Assembly (NCBI RefSeq): GCF_003385395.1 | Contig: NZ_QNUG01000010.1 | Coordinates: 52,547-116,546, forward strand | From: Epilithonimonas hispanica | GTDB lineage: Bacteria > Bacteroidota > Bacteroidia > Flavobacteriales > Weeksellaceae | Length of the DNA stretch: 64,000 nt | Direction of reading: 5' to 3' | Shown here: one piece after another, positions 1-8,171 of the stretch | Layout: each line of letters starts with the position of its first letter | Position numbering within the stretch: position 1 is the first letter of the stretch | Notes under the pieces: model-generated | What the model was told of the DNA's origin: nothing | What the model saw: only the letters and a program-made list of their open reading frames with translations | The model's database searches: none | Translations under genes and position numbers: made by a program

Positions 1-574
1 TACGGAAAACACGTCCTGGAGACAAGATTCTCATCGGCGGTTCGTTATTTTCCATATGTCGGATTTGTACAGAAGATGTATGCGTTCTCAACAAAACATC
101 TGGGTTTTGCTCAATGAAAAACGTGTCCTGCATATCTCTTGCTGGGTGATATTCTGGTAAATTTAATGCGGTGAAGTTATGCCAATCATCTTCAATTTCC
201 GGTCCATCTGCAACAGCAAAACCGATAGATTTGAAGATATCGATGATTTTATTTTTAACAAGATTAATTGGATGACGAGAGCCTAACTCCAAAGGAAAAG
301 CTGGTCTTGTAAGATCTTCTTTTTCAGTAATTATAAGACTTTCCGAAGACGATTTTACTTCTTCAAGTTTTTCGTTGACAGCATTTCTTAAAATATTGAT
401 TTTCTGTCCAAAATCTTTTTTCTGTTCATTCGGGATTTGTTTCAATGTGTCGTAGAAATCATTCATAATTCCTTTTTTTCCATTGAATTTCAATCTAAAT
501 TGTTCAATCTCATCCTTTGAGGAAGATTGGAAATTTTGTACCTCAATCAGCAGGTCATCAATTTTTTCTAGCAT
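1..574 (-). CDS. pheS: Phenylalanine-tRNA ligase alpha subunit (5' part, runs off the left edge)
   Basis: Charges tRNA-Phe with phenylalanine as the alpha subunit of the alpha2beta2 class II synthetase in the cytoplasm. About 191 N-terminal residues are visible. They start MLEKIDDLL, followed by a charged N-terminal coiled-coil region. The conserved entry to the catalytic domain follows, with text such as HPINLVKNKIIDIF, VADGPEIEDDWHNF and LRTHTSSVQIR, which is typical of PheS motif 2. The ATG at 574 is preceded by a TAnnTTTG-type box at 598-605. The catalytic C-terminal half lies outside the window. Identification rests on recognised family text and is secure. Confidence 0.95.
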   Translation of the reverse strand, partial: MLEKIDDLLIEVQNFQSSSKDEIEQFRLKFNGKKGIMNDFYDTLKQIPNEQKKDFGQKINILRNAVNEKLEEVKSSSESLIITEKEDLTRPAFPLELGSRHPINLVKNKIIDIFKSIGFAVADGPEIEDDWHNFTALNLPEYHPARDMQDTFFIEQNPDVLLRTHTSSVQIRHMENNEPPMRILSPGRVFR

Positions 575-597
575 TATTCTTTATAAAAAATAGACTA

Positions 598-605
598 CAA
601 AAGTA
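598..605 (-). promoter_or_regulatory. Bacteroidota -7 box upstream of pheS
   Basis: On the minus strand the sequence TACTTTTG fits the Bacteroidota -7 consensus TAnnTTTG. It lies about 23 bases before the pheS ATG. No clear TTTG box is seen 19-21 bases further upstream, so the call rests on the -7 element alone. Confidence 0.45.
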
Positions 606-661
606 CGATTTTTAAAATAAAATAAAACTGCTTTTCGGTAAAACAATTTCATTTTAAAAAC

Positions 662-702
662 AATACCCTCTCAGAGTTTGAAACTCAAAAAGGGTATTTT
701 TT
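662..702 (-). terminator. Hairpin with T tract between the reductase gene and pheS
   Basis: AATACCCT (662-669) pairs with AGGGTATT (691-698). An inner GAGTTT/AAACTC stem lies at 674-686 and T residues follow. It lies between the end of the reductase gene (783) and the pheS promoter, and can end transcription coming from the reductase side. Confidence 0.55.
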
Positions 703-782
703 ATAATTACTTCTTTACGAAAATCTTGTTGCAAGCAAAATTAAATCTGCTATATGTATGATCTACAAGATGTAAATTAATT

Positions 783-1436
783 TTAATAAGCTGCAGTAAA
801 ACGTTGTTTCACGAATTTGTTTTGTTCCAATTCGTCAACCAAAGCTACAGCCACATCTTCCACAGAAAGAATACTTCTTCCCTCTTCGTTGAAAACAGGA
901 TTTTCCAAAGCTGTTCTGTATGTTCCAACTCTCACTCCTGCTGTTCCAGGACGCATCTCAATTGCCGGAGAAAAGAAAGTCCAATCCAATGTTTCGTTCT
1001 TTTTGATTTCATTCAGGTAATCTCTTGCAGCTGTTGCGCCAGGTTTTATATCAGCTGGAAAATCCGGACCATCAACCAATTGATTTCCATCAATGAACAA
1101 ACTTCCTGCTCCACCAACTGTAATGAATCTCTTAACACCTGATTTCTCAACCGCTTTCTCGATGTTTCTAGAACCGTTTAAGAAATCGTCATAAAGATTT
1201 GGATTTGTCCAACCTGCATTGAATGTGTTAATAACCGCATCACTTCCTTCAAGAACTTTTGCTAATTCGTCAACGTTGTTCACGTCTGCGCTTATTGCAG
1301 TTATGTTATCATTCGCTTCCACTTTTGAGCTGTCTCTTGCGATTGCGATTACTGAGTAACCTCTGTTTGATAACTCATTAACGACTTGTTTTCCTACGAA
1401 GCCTGTTGCTCCGATTACTGCTACTTTACTGTTCAT
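783..1436 (-). CDS. Rrf2-linked NAD(P)H-dependent reductase (NmrA/YwnB-like SDR)
   Basis: A 217-residue cytosolic Rossmann protein of the atypical short-chain dehydrogenase group (COG2910, 'putative NADH-flavin reductase'). The N-terminal GATGFVGKQVV is the dinucleotide-binding glycine motif. DAVINTFNAGW and RFITVGGAGSLFI are family landmarks around residues 65-110. The physiological substrate is not known; members are thought to reduce flavins or quinones or to sense NADPH. It lies directly downstream of an Rrf2-type regulator on the same strand, a pairing that recurs in bacteria and gives the family its informal name. An inverted repeat that also occurs upstream of the regulator lies between the two genes, so control by that regulator is likely (inference). 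Confidence 0.8.
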   Translation of the reverse strand: MNSKVAVIGATGFVGKQVVNELSNRGYSVIAIARDSSKVEANDNITAISADVNNVDELAKVLEGSDAVINTFNAGWTNPNLYDDFLNGSRNIEKAVEKSGVKRFITVGGAGSLFIDGNQLVDGPDFPADIKPGATAARDYLNEIKKNETLDWTFFSPAIEMRPGTAGVRVGTYRTALENPVFNEEGRSILSVEDVAVALVDELEQNKFVKQRFTAAY

Positions 1437-1507
1437 AAATTTAATATTTATTTTTAAAGGAATTCACGAACCTTTCGGTTTCATTTTTTTTAATAATTTA
1501 AATTAAT

Positions 1508-1526
1508 TGTAATATATTTTGTTACA
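1508..1526. promoter_or_regulatory. Candidate Rrf2 operator A (TGTAA-N9-TTACA)
   Basis: A 19-bp inverted repeat, TGTAA at 1508-1512 and TTACA at 1522-1526, between the regulator stop and the reductase start. Read on the minus strand it matches operator B (1984-2002) at 16 of 19 positions. Binding by the adjacent Rrf2 protein is inferred. Confidence 0.6.
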
Positions 1527-1543
1527 TTTTGTATGAAAAATTT

Positions 1544-1954
1544 TTAAACGAATTGATTACTAAAATCCGAAAGCTTCTTCTTTTTCAAAAACTTAAGAAC
1601 CAAATCATCTGTATCATTGAATAAAAGACTTAGATTTTTGTTAATATCTTTTCCAACATTGCAAAGTGGATTCGGATTTTGATTTTTCTTTCCGAGAATT
1701 TCTGTATTTTTTACAGATTCGTAAATTTCGGAAATATTGATTTGCTCAGGATTTTTGGAAATTCTTACACCACCTTCTTTTCCTTGACGGCTTTCTACAA
1801 GTCCTGATTTTTTCAGATTAATTAATTCTTTTCGGACAATCACGGGATTTACATTTACGCTTCCGGCAATCCAATCAGACGTTAGCCATTCCTGCTCATT
1901 GTGAGCAAGAAGCGTCATAATATGAATCGCGGTTGCAAATCTTGTGTTGTTCAT
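1544..1954 (-). CDS. Rrf2-family transcriptional regulator (YwnA-like)
   Basis: A 136-residue DNA-binding protein with an N-terminal winged helix (residues 1-70, text LTSDWIAGSVNVNPVIVRKEL) and the wing motif KEGGVRISKNP near residue 60. Unlike IscR or NsrR it has a single Cys (in NPLCNVG), so a [Fe-S] cluster bound by three cysteines is not possible. That places it in the YwnA-like, cluster-free part of the family, where one Cys may act as a redox switch. It sits upstream of the NAD(P)H-dependent reductase. Its own promoter carries an inverted repeat overlapping the -33 box, which predicts autorepression. The start was chosen at the first ATG, seven bases after a good -7 box. Confidence 0.85.
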   Translation of the reverse strand: MNNTRFATAIHIMTLLAHNEQEWLTSDWIAGSVNVNPVIVRKELINLKKSGLVESRQGKEGGVRISKNPEQINISEIYESVKNTEILGKKNQNPNPLCNVGKDINKNLSLLFNDTDDLVLKFLKKKKLSDFSNQFV

Positions 1955-1961
1955 TCTGATG

Positions 1962-1992
1962 CAAATCTAAAACAAAATTTAATTGTAACAAA
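1962..1992 (-). promoter_or_regulatory. Full Bacteroidota promoter of the Rrf2 gene
   Basis: On the minus strand TTTG (1989-1992), a 19-base spacer, then TAGATTTG (1962-1969). This matches the Bacteroidota consensus TTTG-N19-TAnnTTTG. The -7 box ends seven bases before the ATG, so the transcript would be leaderless or nearly so. Confidence 0.7.
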
Positions 1993-2002
1993 AATAATTA
2001 CA
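1984..2002. promoter_or_regulatory. Candidate Rrf2 operator B (TGTAA-N9-TTACA)
   Basis: A 19-bp inverted repeat, TGTAA at 1984-1988 and TTACA at 1998-2002, overlapping the -33 box of the regulator's own promoter. It is the second copy of the motif at 1508-1526 in opposite orientation. The position is what an autorepressor would need. Confidence 0.6.
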
Positions 2003-2017
2003 GTTAAAATTTAAAAT

Positions 2018-2048
2018 AAAAAAAACTCTCGAGTAGAAAGTTTTTTTT
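2018..2048 (-). terminator. Terminator after the acyl-CoA dehydrogenase
   Basis: AAAAAAAACT (2018-2027) pairs with AGTTTTTTTT (2039-2048) around a short imperfect inner stem. It lies seven bases past the acyl-CoA dehydrogenase stop and works on paper in both directions. Confidence 0.5.
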
Positions 2049-2054
2049 TAGTTA

Positions 2055-3197
2055 CTATTTCTTAGAAATCGCTCTGGAAATCACAATCTTTTGAATTTCT
2101 GAAGTTCCTTCATAGATTTGAGTAATCTTCGCATCTCGCATCATTCTTTCCACGTGATATTCTTTCACATAACCATATCCTCCGTGGATTTGAACAGCTT
2201 CAATCGTTGTATCCATCGCTACTTGAGATGCGTACAATTTTGCCATTGCTCCACTTTCTGAGATATCTTTTCCTTCATCTTTTTCAGCAGCCGCTTTATA
2301 AATTAGCATTCTTGCAGCCATAATATTAACGTGCATATCGGCTAATTTGAAAGCAATTGCCTGATGATTGATGATTTCTGTCCCGAAAGATTTTCTTTCT
2401 TTAGCATATTTCAAAGACAATTCGTAAGCTCCGGAAGCAATTCCTAAAGCTTGAGAAGCAATACCGATTCTGCCGCCATTCAAAACAGCCATCGCAAAAT
2501 TGAATCCAAAACCGTCTTCGCCAATTCTATTTTCTTTAGGCACTTTAACATCAGTAAACATCAAAGAATGTGTGTCACTTCCACGGATTCCCAATTTTTC
2601 CTCTTTCTTACCTACAACAAAACCTTCCCAGCCTTTTTCCACGATAAAAGCATTAATCCCTTTATGTTTTTTTTCTGGATGAGTTTGTGCAATCACGATA
2701 TAATAGGTTGCATTGCCTCCGTTTGTAATCCAGTTTTTGGTTCCATTCAAAAGATAATAATCGCCTTTATCTTCTGCTGTTGTAGATTGTGAAGTTGCAT
2801 CAGAGCCAGCTTCCGGCTCAGACAAAGCAAAAGCGCCAATAACTTCTCCACTTGCCAAAGGTTTAAGATATTTCATTTTTTGTTCTTCTGTACAGAATTT
2901 TTCCAAACCTGCGCAAACCAATGAATTGTTAACAGACATAATAACAGCTGCGGAAGCGTCCACTTTAGCAATTTCTTCCATTGCCAAAACATAAGACACG
3001 CTATCCAGTCCTGCTCCACCATATTTTGGATCAACCATCATCCCGAGAAATCCCATTTCTCCCATTTTTTTGACAGCTTCATAAGGAAATTTTTGTTCAT
3101 TGTCTCTTTCGATAACACCTTCCAAAAGTTCTGCTTGTGCAAAATCTCTTGCGGCTTGCTGAATCATCTGTTGCTCTTCTGTAAGATTGAAATTCAT
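2055..3197 (-). CDS. Acyl-CoA dehydrogenase (short/medium-chain type)
   Basis: A 380-residue FAD flavoprotein that introduces the alpha-beta double bond of acyl-CoA in beta-oxidation or branched-chain amino acid breakdown, passing electrons to ETF. The whole family fold is present: N-terminal helical domain, middle beta domain with ALSEPEAGSD (residues ~125-135) and WITNGG, and a C-terminal helical domain. The C-terminus carries QIHGGYGYVKEY and IYEGTSEIQK; Glu363 in that last motif matches the catalytic base of short-chain and butyryl-CoA dehydrogenases. Length is normal. It diverges from two acyl-CoA synthetase genes, so a fatty-acid role is plausible. Chain-length preference cannot be read from sequence. 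Confidence 0.93.
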   Translation of the reverse strand: MNFNLTEEQQMIQQAARDFAQAELLEGVIERDNEQKFPYEAVKKMGEMGFLGMMVDPKYGGAGLDSVSYVLAMEEIAKVDASAAVIMSVNNSLVCAGLEKFCTEEQKMKYLKPLASGEVIGAFALSEPEAGSDATSQSTTAEDKGDYYLLNGTKNWITNGGNATYYIVIAQTHPEKKHKGINAFIVEKGWEGFVVGKKEEKLGIRGSDTHSLMFTDVKVPKENRIGEDGFGFNFAMAVLNGGRIGIASQALGIASGAYELSLKYAKERKSFGTEIINHQAIAFKLADMHVNIMAARMLIYKAAAEKDEGKDISESGAMAKLYASQVAMDTTIEAVQIHGGYGYVKEYHVERMMRDAKITQIYEGTSEIQKIVISRAISKK

Positions 3198-3410
3198 ATT
3201 TAAATTTTATTGTTTTTGGGTTAAATATGGAATCGTTATTGCTTTCTGATTCATAGCAATTCACATATTTTTCATTAAATTTTCTTGTCGTAAATATAAA
3301 CTTTTTGGTAAAAACCAAAAGAAAAAAATTGAATTTTGTCATGTTAGAAAAAAAAATTACATTTACGAATATGTAAACTCAATATTAATCAAGTATTAAT
3401 AAATTATTTT

Positions 3411-5180
3411 ATGAACGTTAAAAGAATATTCGACTTCTCTACTCTTGCTTTCGAAAAATTCCCGAAAGAAGATTGTCTTGTCACCAAAAAAAACGGAACT
3501 TGGATTAAAACATCAACTCTTGAGTTCATCAATCAAGGGAACAAAATTTCCAGAGGTCTTTTGAAACTTGGGATAAAACCTGGCGACAAAATCGGTCTGA
3601 TATCTTCTAATAACAGAACGGAATGGGCTGTGATGGATTTGGGTATTTCTCAAATCGGTGTGGTCACAGTTCCGGTTTATCCTACGATTTCCGAAGAAGA
3701 TTATGTTTACATCTTCAACAATTCTGAAATCAAATACTGTTTTGTTTCCGATAAAGATCTCTATAAAAAACTGACTAATGCAAAACCTAATATTCCTTCA
3801 CTAGTAGGTGTTTTTACATTTGATGATATCGATGGAGCGCCAAATTGGAATGAAATTCTTGACCTTGGTGAAAATGATGCAACTCAAATAGAAGTGGATG
3901 ATTTATCAAAATCAATTAATCCTGAAGATGTTGCGACAATTATTTACACTTCTGGAACGACTGGAAAACCTAAAGGAGTTCCTTTGACTCATAATAATTT
4001 GGTTGCTAATGTAACTGCAAGTACGCCTAGAATTCCAAAAGATAAAAGTCTGGATTATAAGGATATGAAGGCTCTCAGCTTTCTTCCGATTTGCCATGTT
4101 TTCGAAAGAATGATTTTCTATCTTTATTTAAGTAACGGAATTTCTATCTACTTCGCAGAAAGTATTGAGAAAATTGGTGACAATGTAAAGGAAGTTAAAC
4201 CGCAGTATATGACGGTTGTTCCAAGATTGGTAGAAAAAGTTTACGATTCTATTTATAATAAAGGAACAGCTTCTGGTGGAATAAAATCCAAAATTTTCCT
4301 TTGGTCATTAGGAATTGCTGAAAAATATGAATTGGGAGAACCAAAATCCTTTATGCACACGATCGCAGACAAATTGGTTTTCAAAAAATGGAGAGAAGGT
4401 TTGGGAGGAAATCTAATCACATTAGTTTCCGGTTCTGCTGCTTTATCAAAACGATTGAACACTATGTTTCACGCTGCCGGAATTCCTATTCTAGAAGGTT
4501 ACGGATTGACAGAAACTTCGCCGGTAATTTCTGTAAATAGCTTCGGAAAAGTGAAAGTAGGCTCTGTTGGAATTCCGTTGGAAAATGTGAACGTTAGAAT
4601 AGAATCCGATGGCGAAATTGTCGTGAAAGGGCCTTCTGTTTTTGAAGGTTATTATAATGATGAAGAAAAAACCAAAGAAGCTTTTACTGACGATGGTTAT
4701 TTCAGAACCGGAGATATTGGGATTTTGGATGAAGATAATTTCCTTTTCATTACAGATAGAAAGAAAGAAATGTTCAAAACTTCTGGTGGAAAATTTGTCG
4801 CGCCTCAGGTTATCGAAAACTTAGCTAAAGCTTCCAAATTTATTGAACAGATTATGGTTGTCGGCGATGGCGAGAAAATGCCATGTGCATTGGTTCAGCC
4901 AGATTTTGCTTTTACTAAAAACTGGGCAGAACTTCATAATGTAAAAATATCAGATTCTCAAAAAGAGATTGCAGCCAATCCTGCTGTAAAATCAAGAATT
5001 GAACAAGAAATCGAAAAAATAAATCAACATCTTGGAAAATGGGAACAAATCAAAAAAATTGAATTAACACCCAAAGTTTGGACAATAGATGATGGACTCT
5101 TGACGCCGACGCTTAAACTGAAAAGAAAAGCTATTAAAGCAGAATTCCAAGATTTATACGACAGAATGTACAAAGAATAA
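3411..5180 (+). CDS. Long-chain acyl-CoA synthetase (AMP-forming), copy 1
   Basis: A 589-residue FadD-like adenylate-forming enzyme that activates fatty acids to acyl-CoA with ATP, probably at the inner membrane. The P-loop-like motif YTSGTTGKPKGV is near residue 178 and GYGLTETSP near 362. The C-terminal hinge region carries YFRTGDIG and FITDRKKEMFKTSGGK, with the family's catalytic lysine region at the end. No signal peptide is seen. A strong hairpin terminator follows, then a close paralogue at 5274. Overall architecture matches the Bacteroidota 'AMP-dependent synthetase/long-chain fatty acid-CoA ligase' group. Substrate range is unknown. Confidence 0.92.
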   Translation: MNVKRIFDFSTLAFEKFPKEDCLVTKKNGTWIKTSTLEFINQGNKISRGLLKLGIKPGDKIGLISSNNRTEWAVMDLGISQIGVVTVPVYPTISEEDYVYIFNNSEIKYCFVSDKDLYKKLTNAKPNIPSLVGVFTFDDIDGAPNWNEILDLGENDATQIEVDDLSKSINPEDVATIIYTSGTTGKPKGVPLTHNNLVANVTASTPRIPKDKSLDYKDMKALSFLPICHVFERMIFYLYLSNGISIYFAESIEKIGDNVKEVKPQYMTVVPRLVEKVYDSIYNKGTASGGIKSKIFLWSLGIAEKYELGEPKSFMHTIADKLVFKKWREGLGGNLITLVSGSAALSKRLNTMFHAAGIPILEGYGLTETSPVISVNSFGKVKVGSVGIPLENVNVRIESDGEIVVKGPSVFEGYYNDEEKTKEAFTDDGYFRTGDIGILDEDNFLFITDRKKEMFKTSGGKFVAPQVIENLAKASKFIEQIMVVGDGEKMPCALVQPDFAFTKNWAELHNVKISDSQKEIAANPAVKSRIEQEIEKINQHLGKWEQIKKIELTPKVWTIDDGLLTPTLKLKRKAIKAEFQDLYDRMYKE

Positions 5181-5183
5181 ACT

Positions 5184-5206
5184 AAAGCTATCCAATGGAT
5201 AGCTTT
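5184..5206 (+). terminator. Terminator between the two acyl-CoA synthetase genes
   Basis: A 10-bp perfect stem, AAAGCTATCC (5184-5193) and GGATAGCTTT (5197-5206), with a 3-base loop and a following T run. It separates the two paralogous genes into their own transcription units. Confidence 0.8.
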
Positions 5207-5232
5207 TTTTCTGTGGGTTTTTCATATTTATT

Positions 5233-5240
5233 TATATTTG
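5233..5240 (+). promoter_or_regulatory. -7 box of the second acyl-CoA synthetase
   Basis: TATATTTG fits TAnnTTTG and lies 33 bases before the ATG at 5274, downstream of the terminator of copy 1. No clear -33 TTTG is present. Confidence 0.45.
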
Positions 5241-5273
5241 CGTTAAACGTTGGTTTAAAAATCGTATTAGAAA

Positions 5274-7031
5274 ATGGAAGTAAAAAGAATCTTTGATATT
5301 CCTTATTATTCGAAAGCTAATTTCGAAAAAGATGATTTCATCTGCGACAAAAGAAATGGAAAATGGGAGAAAATCTCAACGGATGATTATATCAAAATCA
5401 CGAATCAATTATCAAGAGCTTTATTAAAATATGGTCTCAAGAAAGGAGATAAAATCGCTATCACTTCTTCAAACAACAGAGTTGAATGGTGTTTTTTTGA
5501 CCAAGCTGCTTTGCAAATCGGTGTTGTAACCGTTCCAATTTATCCTTCTATTTCTGGTGAAGATTGTATTTATAATCTGGAAAATTCGGATTCTAAGATT
5601 TGTCTTGTTTCGGATGCGAAATTGTTTGAGAAAATTAATTCTGTTAAAAATCAATTACCCGATTTGCAGGAGATTTTTACATTTGATAAAGTTGATAATG
5701 CTAAAAACTGGAAAGAGCTTTTTGATTTAGGAGAAGAGAATGACAATCAACAGGAAGTTGATTCGATTAAAGATTCGATTTCTGAAGATGATTTGGCTTC
5801 GATTATCTATACTTCCGGAACGACGGGAAAACCGAAAGGTGTGATGCTGACACACAAAAACATCGTTTCCGACGTGATTGGTTGTGAAGACAGAATTCCG
5901 CATAAGGATTCCAAAAACAGAGCTTTGAGCTTTCTTCCGCTTTGTCACGTTTACGAAAGGATGATTCTTTATCTTTTCACAACCAACGGGATTTCTATGT
6001 ATTTTGCTGAAAGTAATGAGAAACTCAGCGAAAATCTAAAAGAAGTAAAACCGCAATATATGACGGTTGTTCCGAGAATGGTGGAAAAAGTCTATGATGC
6101 GATTTATAAAAGAGGAACAGAATCCGGTGGAATCAAAGCTAAAATCTTTCTTTGGTCTTTGAAAGTTGCTGAAAATTACAAATTAGGAAGTGCAAAATCT
6201 TTGGCTCACATCATTGCGGACAAAATCGTTTTTAGCAAATGGAGAGAAGGTTTGGGAGGAAATATAATAACATTGGTGTCTGGTTCTGCCGCCTTATCAA
6301 AACGATTGAATACAATGTTTCACGCTGCCGGAATTCCGATTCTGGAAGGTTATGGATTGACGGAAACTTCGCCTGTAATTGCAGTCAATAGTTTTGAATT
6401 TACAAAAATCGGTTCGGTTGGAAGACCAATCAAAAACATCGATGTGAAAATCCAAGAAGATGGCGAAATCACGGTTAAAGGTCCTACTGTGACTCAAGGT
6501 TATTACAAAGACGAGGAAAAAACGAAAGAAATTTTTACAGAGGACGGTTATTTCAAAACTGGAGATATTGGAATTTTGGATGAGGATAATTTTCTTTTCA
6601 TTACTGATAGAAAAAAAGAAATGTTCAAAACTTCCGGTGGAAAATATGTTGCGCCTCAAGTGATTGAAAATCTTGCAAAAGCATCTCAATTCATAGAACA
6701 AATTATGGTGGTTGGTGACGGTGAAAAAATGCCGACAGCGCTTGTTCAGCCTGATTTTGAATATGCTAAAACTTGGGCTTCAAAAAATAATATCAATATT
6801 GGAACTTCACTGGAAGACATTGTCAATTCTAAAGATTTAAAATCTGAAATCGAGAAGGAAATTGAGAAAATCAATCAACATCTCGGCAAATGGGAACAAG
6901 TCAAAAAAATTGAATTAACTCCGGAAATTTGGACAGAAGACAATGGACTTCTCACTCCTACTTTAAAACTGAAAAGAAAAGCAGTGAAAGAGTATTTTAT
7001 TAAGTTGTATGAAAAGCTTTATGATAGGTAA
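5274..7031 (+). CDS. Long-chain acyl-CoA synthetase (AMP-forming), copy 2
   Basis: A 585-residue paralogue of the gene at 3411, colinear along its length. It has the same YTSGTTGKPKGV motif near residue 178, GYGLTETSP, YFKTGDIG and FITDRKKEMFKTSGGK. Long stretches around the acyl-binding and hinge regions are nearly identical to copy 1 (for example WREGLGGN and SGSAALSKRLNTMFHAAG). The N-terminal ~150 residues and the region just before the C-terminus differ more. It activates fatty acids to CoA esters, and divergence outside the catalytic core may reflect different chain-length preference (inference). It has its own promoter box and is followed after 16 bases by a small acidic protein gene. 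Confidence 0.92.
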   Translation: MEVKRIFDIPYYSKANFEKDDFICDKRNGKWEKISTDDYIKITNQLSRALLKYGLKKGDKIAITSSNNRVEWCFFDQAALQIGVVTVPIYPSISGEDCIYNLENSDSKICLVSDAKLFEKINSVKNQLPDLQEIFTFDKVDNAKNWKELFDLGEENDNQQEVDSIKDSISEDDLASIIYTSGTTGKPKGVMLTHKNIVSDVIGCEDRIPHKDSKNRALSFLPLCHVYERMILYLFTTNGISMYFAESNEKLSENLKEVKPQYMTVVPRMVEKVYDAIYKRGTESGGIKAKIFLWSLKVAENYKLGSAKSLAHIIADKIVFSKWREGLGGNIITLVSGSAALSKRLNTMFHAAGIPILEGYGLTETSPVIAVNSFEFTKIGSVGRPIKNIDVKIQEDGEITVKGPTVTQGYYKDEEKTKEIFTEDGYFKTGDIGILDEDNFLFITDRKKEMFKTSGGKYVAPQVIENLAKASQFIEQIMVVGDGEKMPTALVQPDFEYAKTWASKNNINIGTSLEDIVNSKDLKSEIEKEIEKINQHLGKWEQVKKIELTPEIWTEDNGLLTPTLKLKRKAVKEYFIKLYEKLYDR

Positions 7032-7047
7032 AAAATTAATGTAAAAT

Positions 7048-7287
7048 ATGATTATAACCCGATTAGAATTGATAAAAATCTGTGAAAGATTCCTCTCTGA
7101 TGAAGTCAGCAAAGAAGAATTGATTCATTTTGCGACTGCTGTAATGTTTGATGAAGAGGATAAATACGAATGTGAAGACGAAGTTGTGGAAGAGATTTTA
7201 TCGCAATGGGATAATAAACTAAGTCAGTCAAAAATTAATAAAACAAGTATTCAGTTTTTGAAAAATGCACTTGAAAATCTAAACTAG
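7048..7287 (+). CDS. Small acidic hypothetical protein
   Basis: A 79-residue protein rich in Glu and Asp (text EEDKYECEDEVVEEILSQWD) with predicted helices throughout and no signal peptide or membrane segment. It starts 16 bases after the acyl-CoA synthetase stop on the same strand, so it is probably co-transcribed. It does not match a family I can name. The spacing and the following hairpin at 7352-7382 support a real gene. Shape and charge would suit an immunity- or adaptor-like small protein, but nothing in the sequence proves a role. Confidence 0.65.
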   Translation: MIITRLELIKICERFLSDEVSKEELIHFATAVMFDEEDKYECEDEVVEEILSQWDNKLSQSKINKTSIQFLKNALENLN

Positions 7288-7351
7288 CACATTTTTTTAA
7301 TCACCTGAACTAAAAAAAATTAATCAAATAGGTTTATACTGCAAAAACAAA

Positions 7352-7382
7352 AAAAGCTTCATAAACAAATTATGAAGCTTTT
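7352..7382. terminator. Bidirectional terminator between convergent genes
   Basis: A 12-bp perfect stem, AAAAGCTTCATA (7352-7363) and TATGAAGCTTTT (7371-7382), with A and T tracts on either side. It sits between the convergent small acidic gene and the secreted-protein gene and can serve both. Confidence 0.8.
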
Positions 7383-7418
7383 ATGAAAATAATATATATA
7401 ACCTTAGTTTCTGTGAAA

Positions 7419-8015
7419 CTATTTTAGAGAAATCATTCTGCTGAAATTATCACCGTCTTTTTCTACATTGATGATGTAAGTTTCAGGATTTTCAGGATTT
7501 AAGTCAAAAGTCAAATCGATTAATCCATCTTTTGCAACATTATCTTTACTATAGTAAGTATTGTTTGCAGTATCGTAGATAGACACTTTTACGTCTCCAG
7601 CTACATTTGACATTTTTAATTTAACAACGTTTTTGTTAATGGTATATTCTGGTTTATTAATCGCAGAAACTGGTGTTTTATCAGCAACTACTTTACCATC
7701 TTTACCAATAGTCACTTTATATTTTTCAATTTTAATCGCCGATTCAGCAACAAGATAATAATTTCCTTCTGTCAAGTTAGAAAGGTCATAAGACTTTTCA
7801 ACCACCTCTCTGTTTCCAGTATTTTCTGAATAAATCTCACCTTTTTTGTCATCATATAGATAAAGAGAAACATTCTGCGCATTAGAAACCTCAAAGTGTA
7901 AAGTCTTTGCAGTTACTTCTCCTAGAGAGATTGAGAATACGCCATCTTTAGCTGAAAAGCTTGTTGAAATCAAAAATGCTCCGATTAGTAAGCTTAGTTT
8001 CATTATATTTTTCAT
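7419..8015 (-). CDS. Secreted protein with two beta-rich repeats
   Basis: A 198-residue exported protein. Residues 1-21 form a Sec signal peptide (MKNIMKLSLLIGAFLISTSFS followed by AKDG). The mature part contains two similar beta-sandwich-like segments. The first has VSLYLYDDKKGEIYSEN and LTEGNYYLVAES; the second has VKVSIYDTANNTYYSKD and PETYIINVEKDG. Each resembles the folds used in Bacteroidota surface and Por-secretion proteins, but no C-terminal sorting signal is obvious. No Cys is present in the mature protein. It stands alone with its own promoter box and terminator. Function unknown; an extracytoplasmic structural or binding role is a guess. Confidence 0.75.
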   Translation of the reverse strand: MKNIMKLSLLIGAFLISTSFSAKDGVFSISLGEVTAKTLHFEVSNAQNVSLYLYDDKKGEIYSENTGNREVVEKSYDLSNLTEGNYYLVAESAIKIEKYKVTIGKDGKVVADKTPVSAINKPEYTINKNVVKLKMSNVAGDVKVSIYDTANNTYYSKDNVAKDGLIDLTFDLNPENPETYIINVEKDGDNFSRMISLK

Positions 8016-8044
8016 ATCAGTATCGTTTTAATTGTTTTACATTG

Positions 8045-8052
8045 CAAATGTA
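8045..8052 (-). promoter_or_regulatory. -7 box of the secreted-protein gene
   Basis: Minus-strand TACATTTG fits TAnnTTTG, 29 bases before the ATG at 8015. A TTG lies about 23 bases upstream, longer than the usual spacer. Confidence 0.4.
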
Positions 8053-8171
8053 GGATGGATAAATAGGAATTGATACAATGCTATTTTCACATATATGTTC
8101 TATATTAACATTAAATAAATATTAACAACTGCAATAAAGTTAATATTAAATATATTTTGTAATTTTGAATT

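Noticed and set aside
6297..6701. Long open frame on the minus strand inside the second acyl-CoA synthetase gene
   Set aside because: It is antisense to a well-supported catalytic core, and its Phe- and Ser-rich composition is that of a shadow frame.
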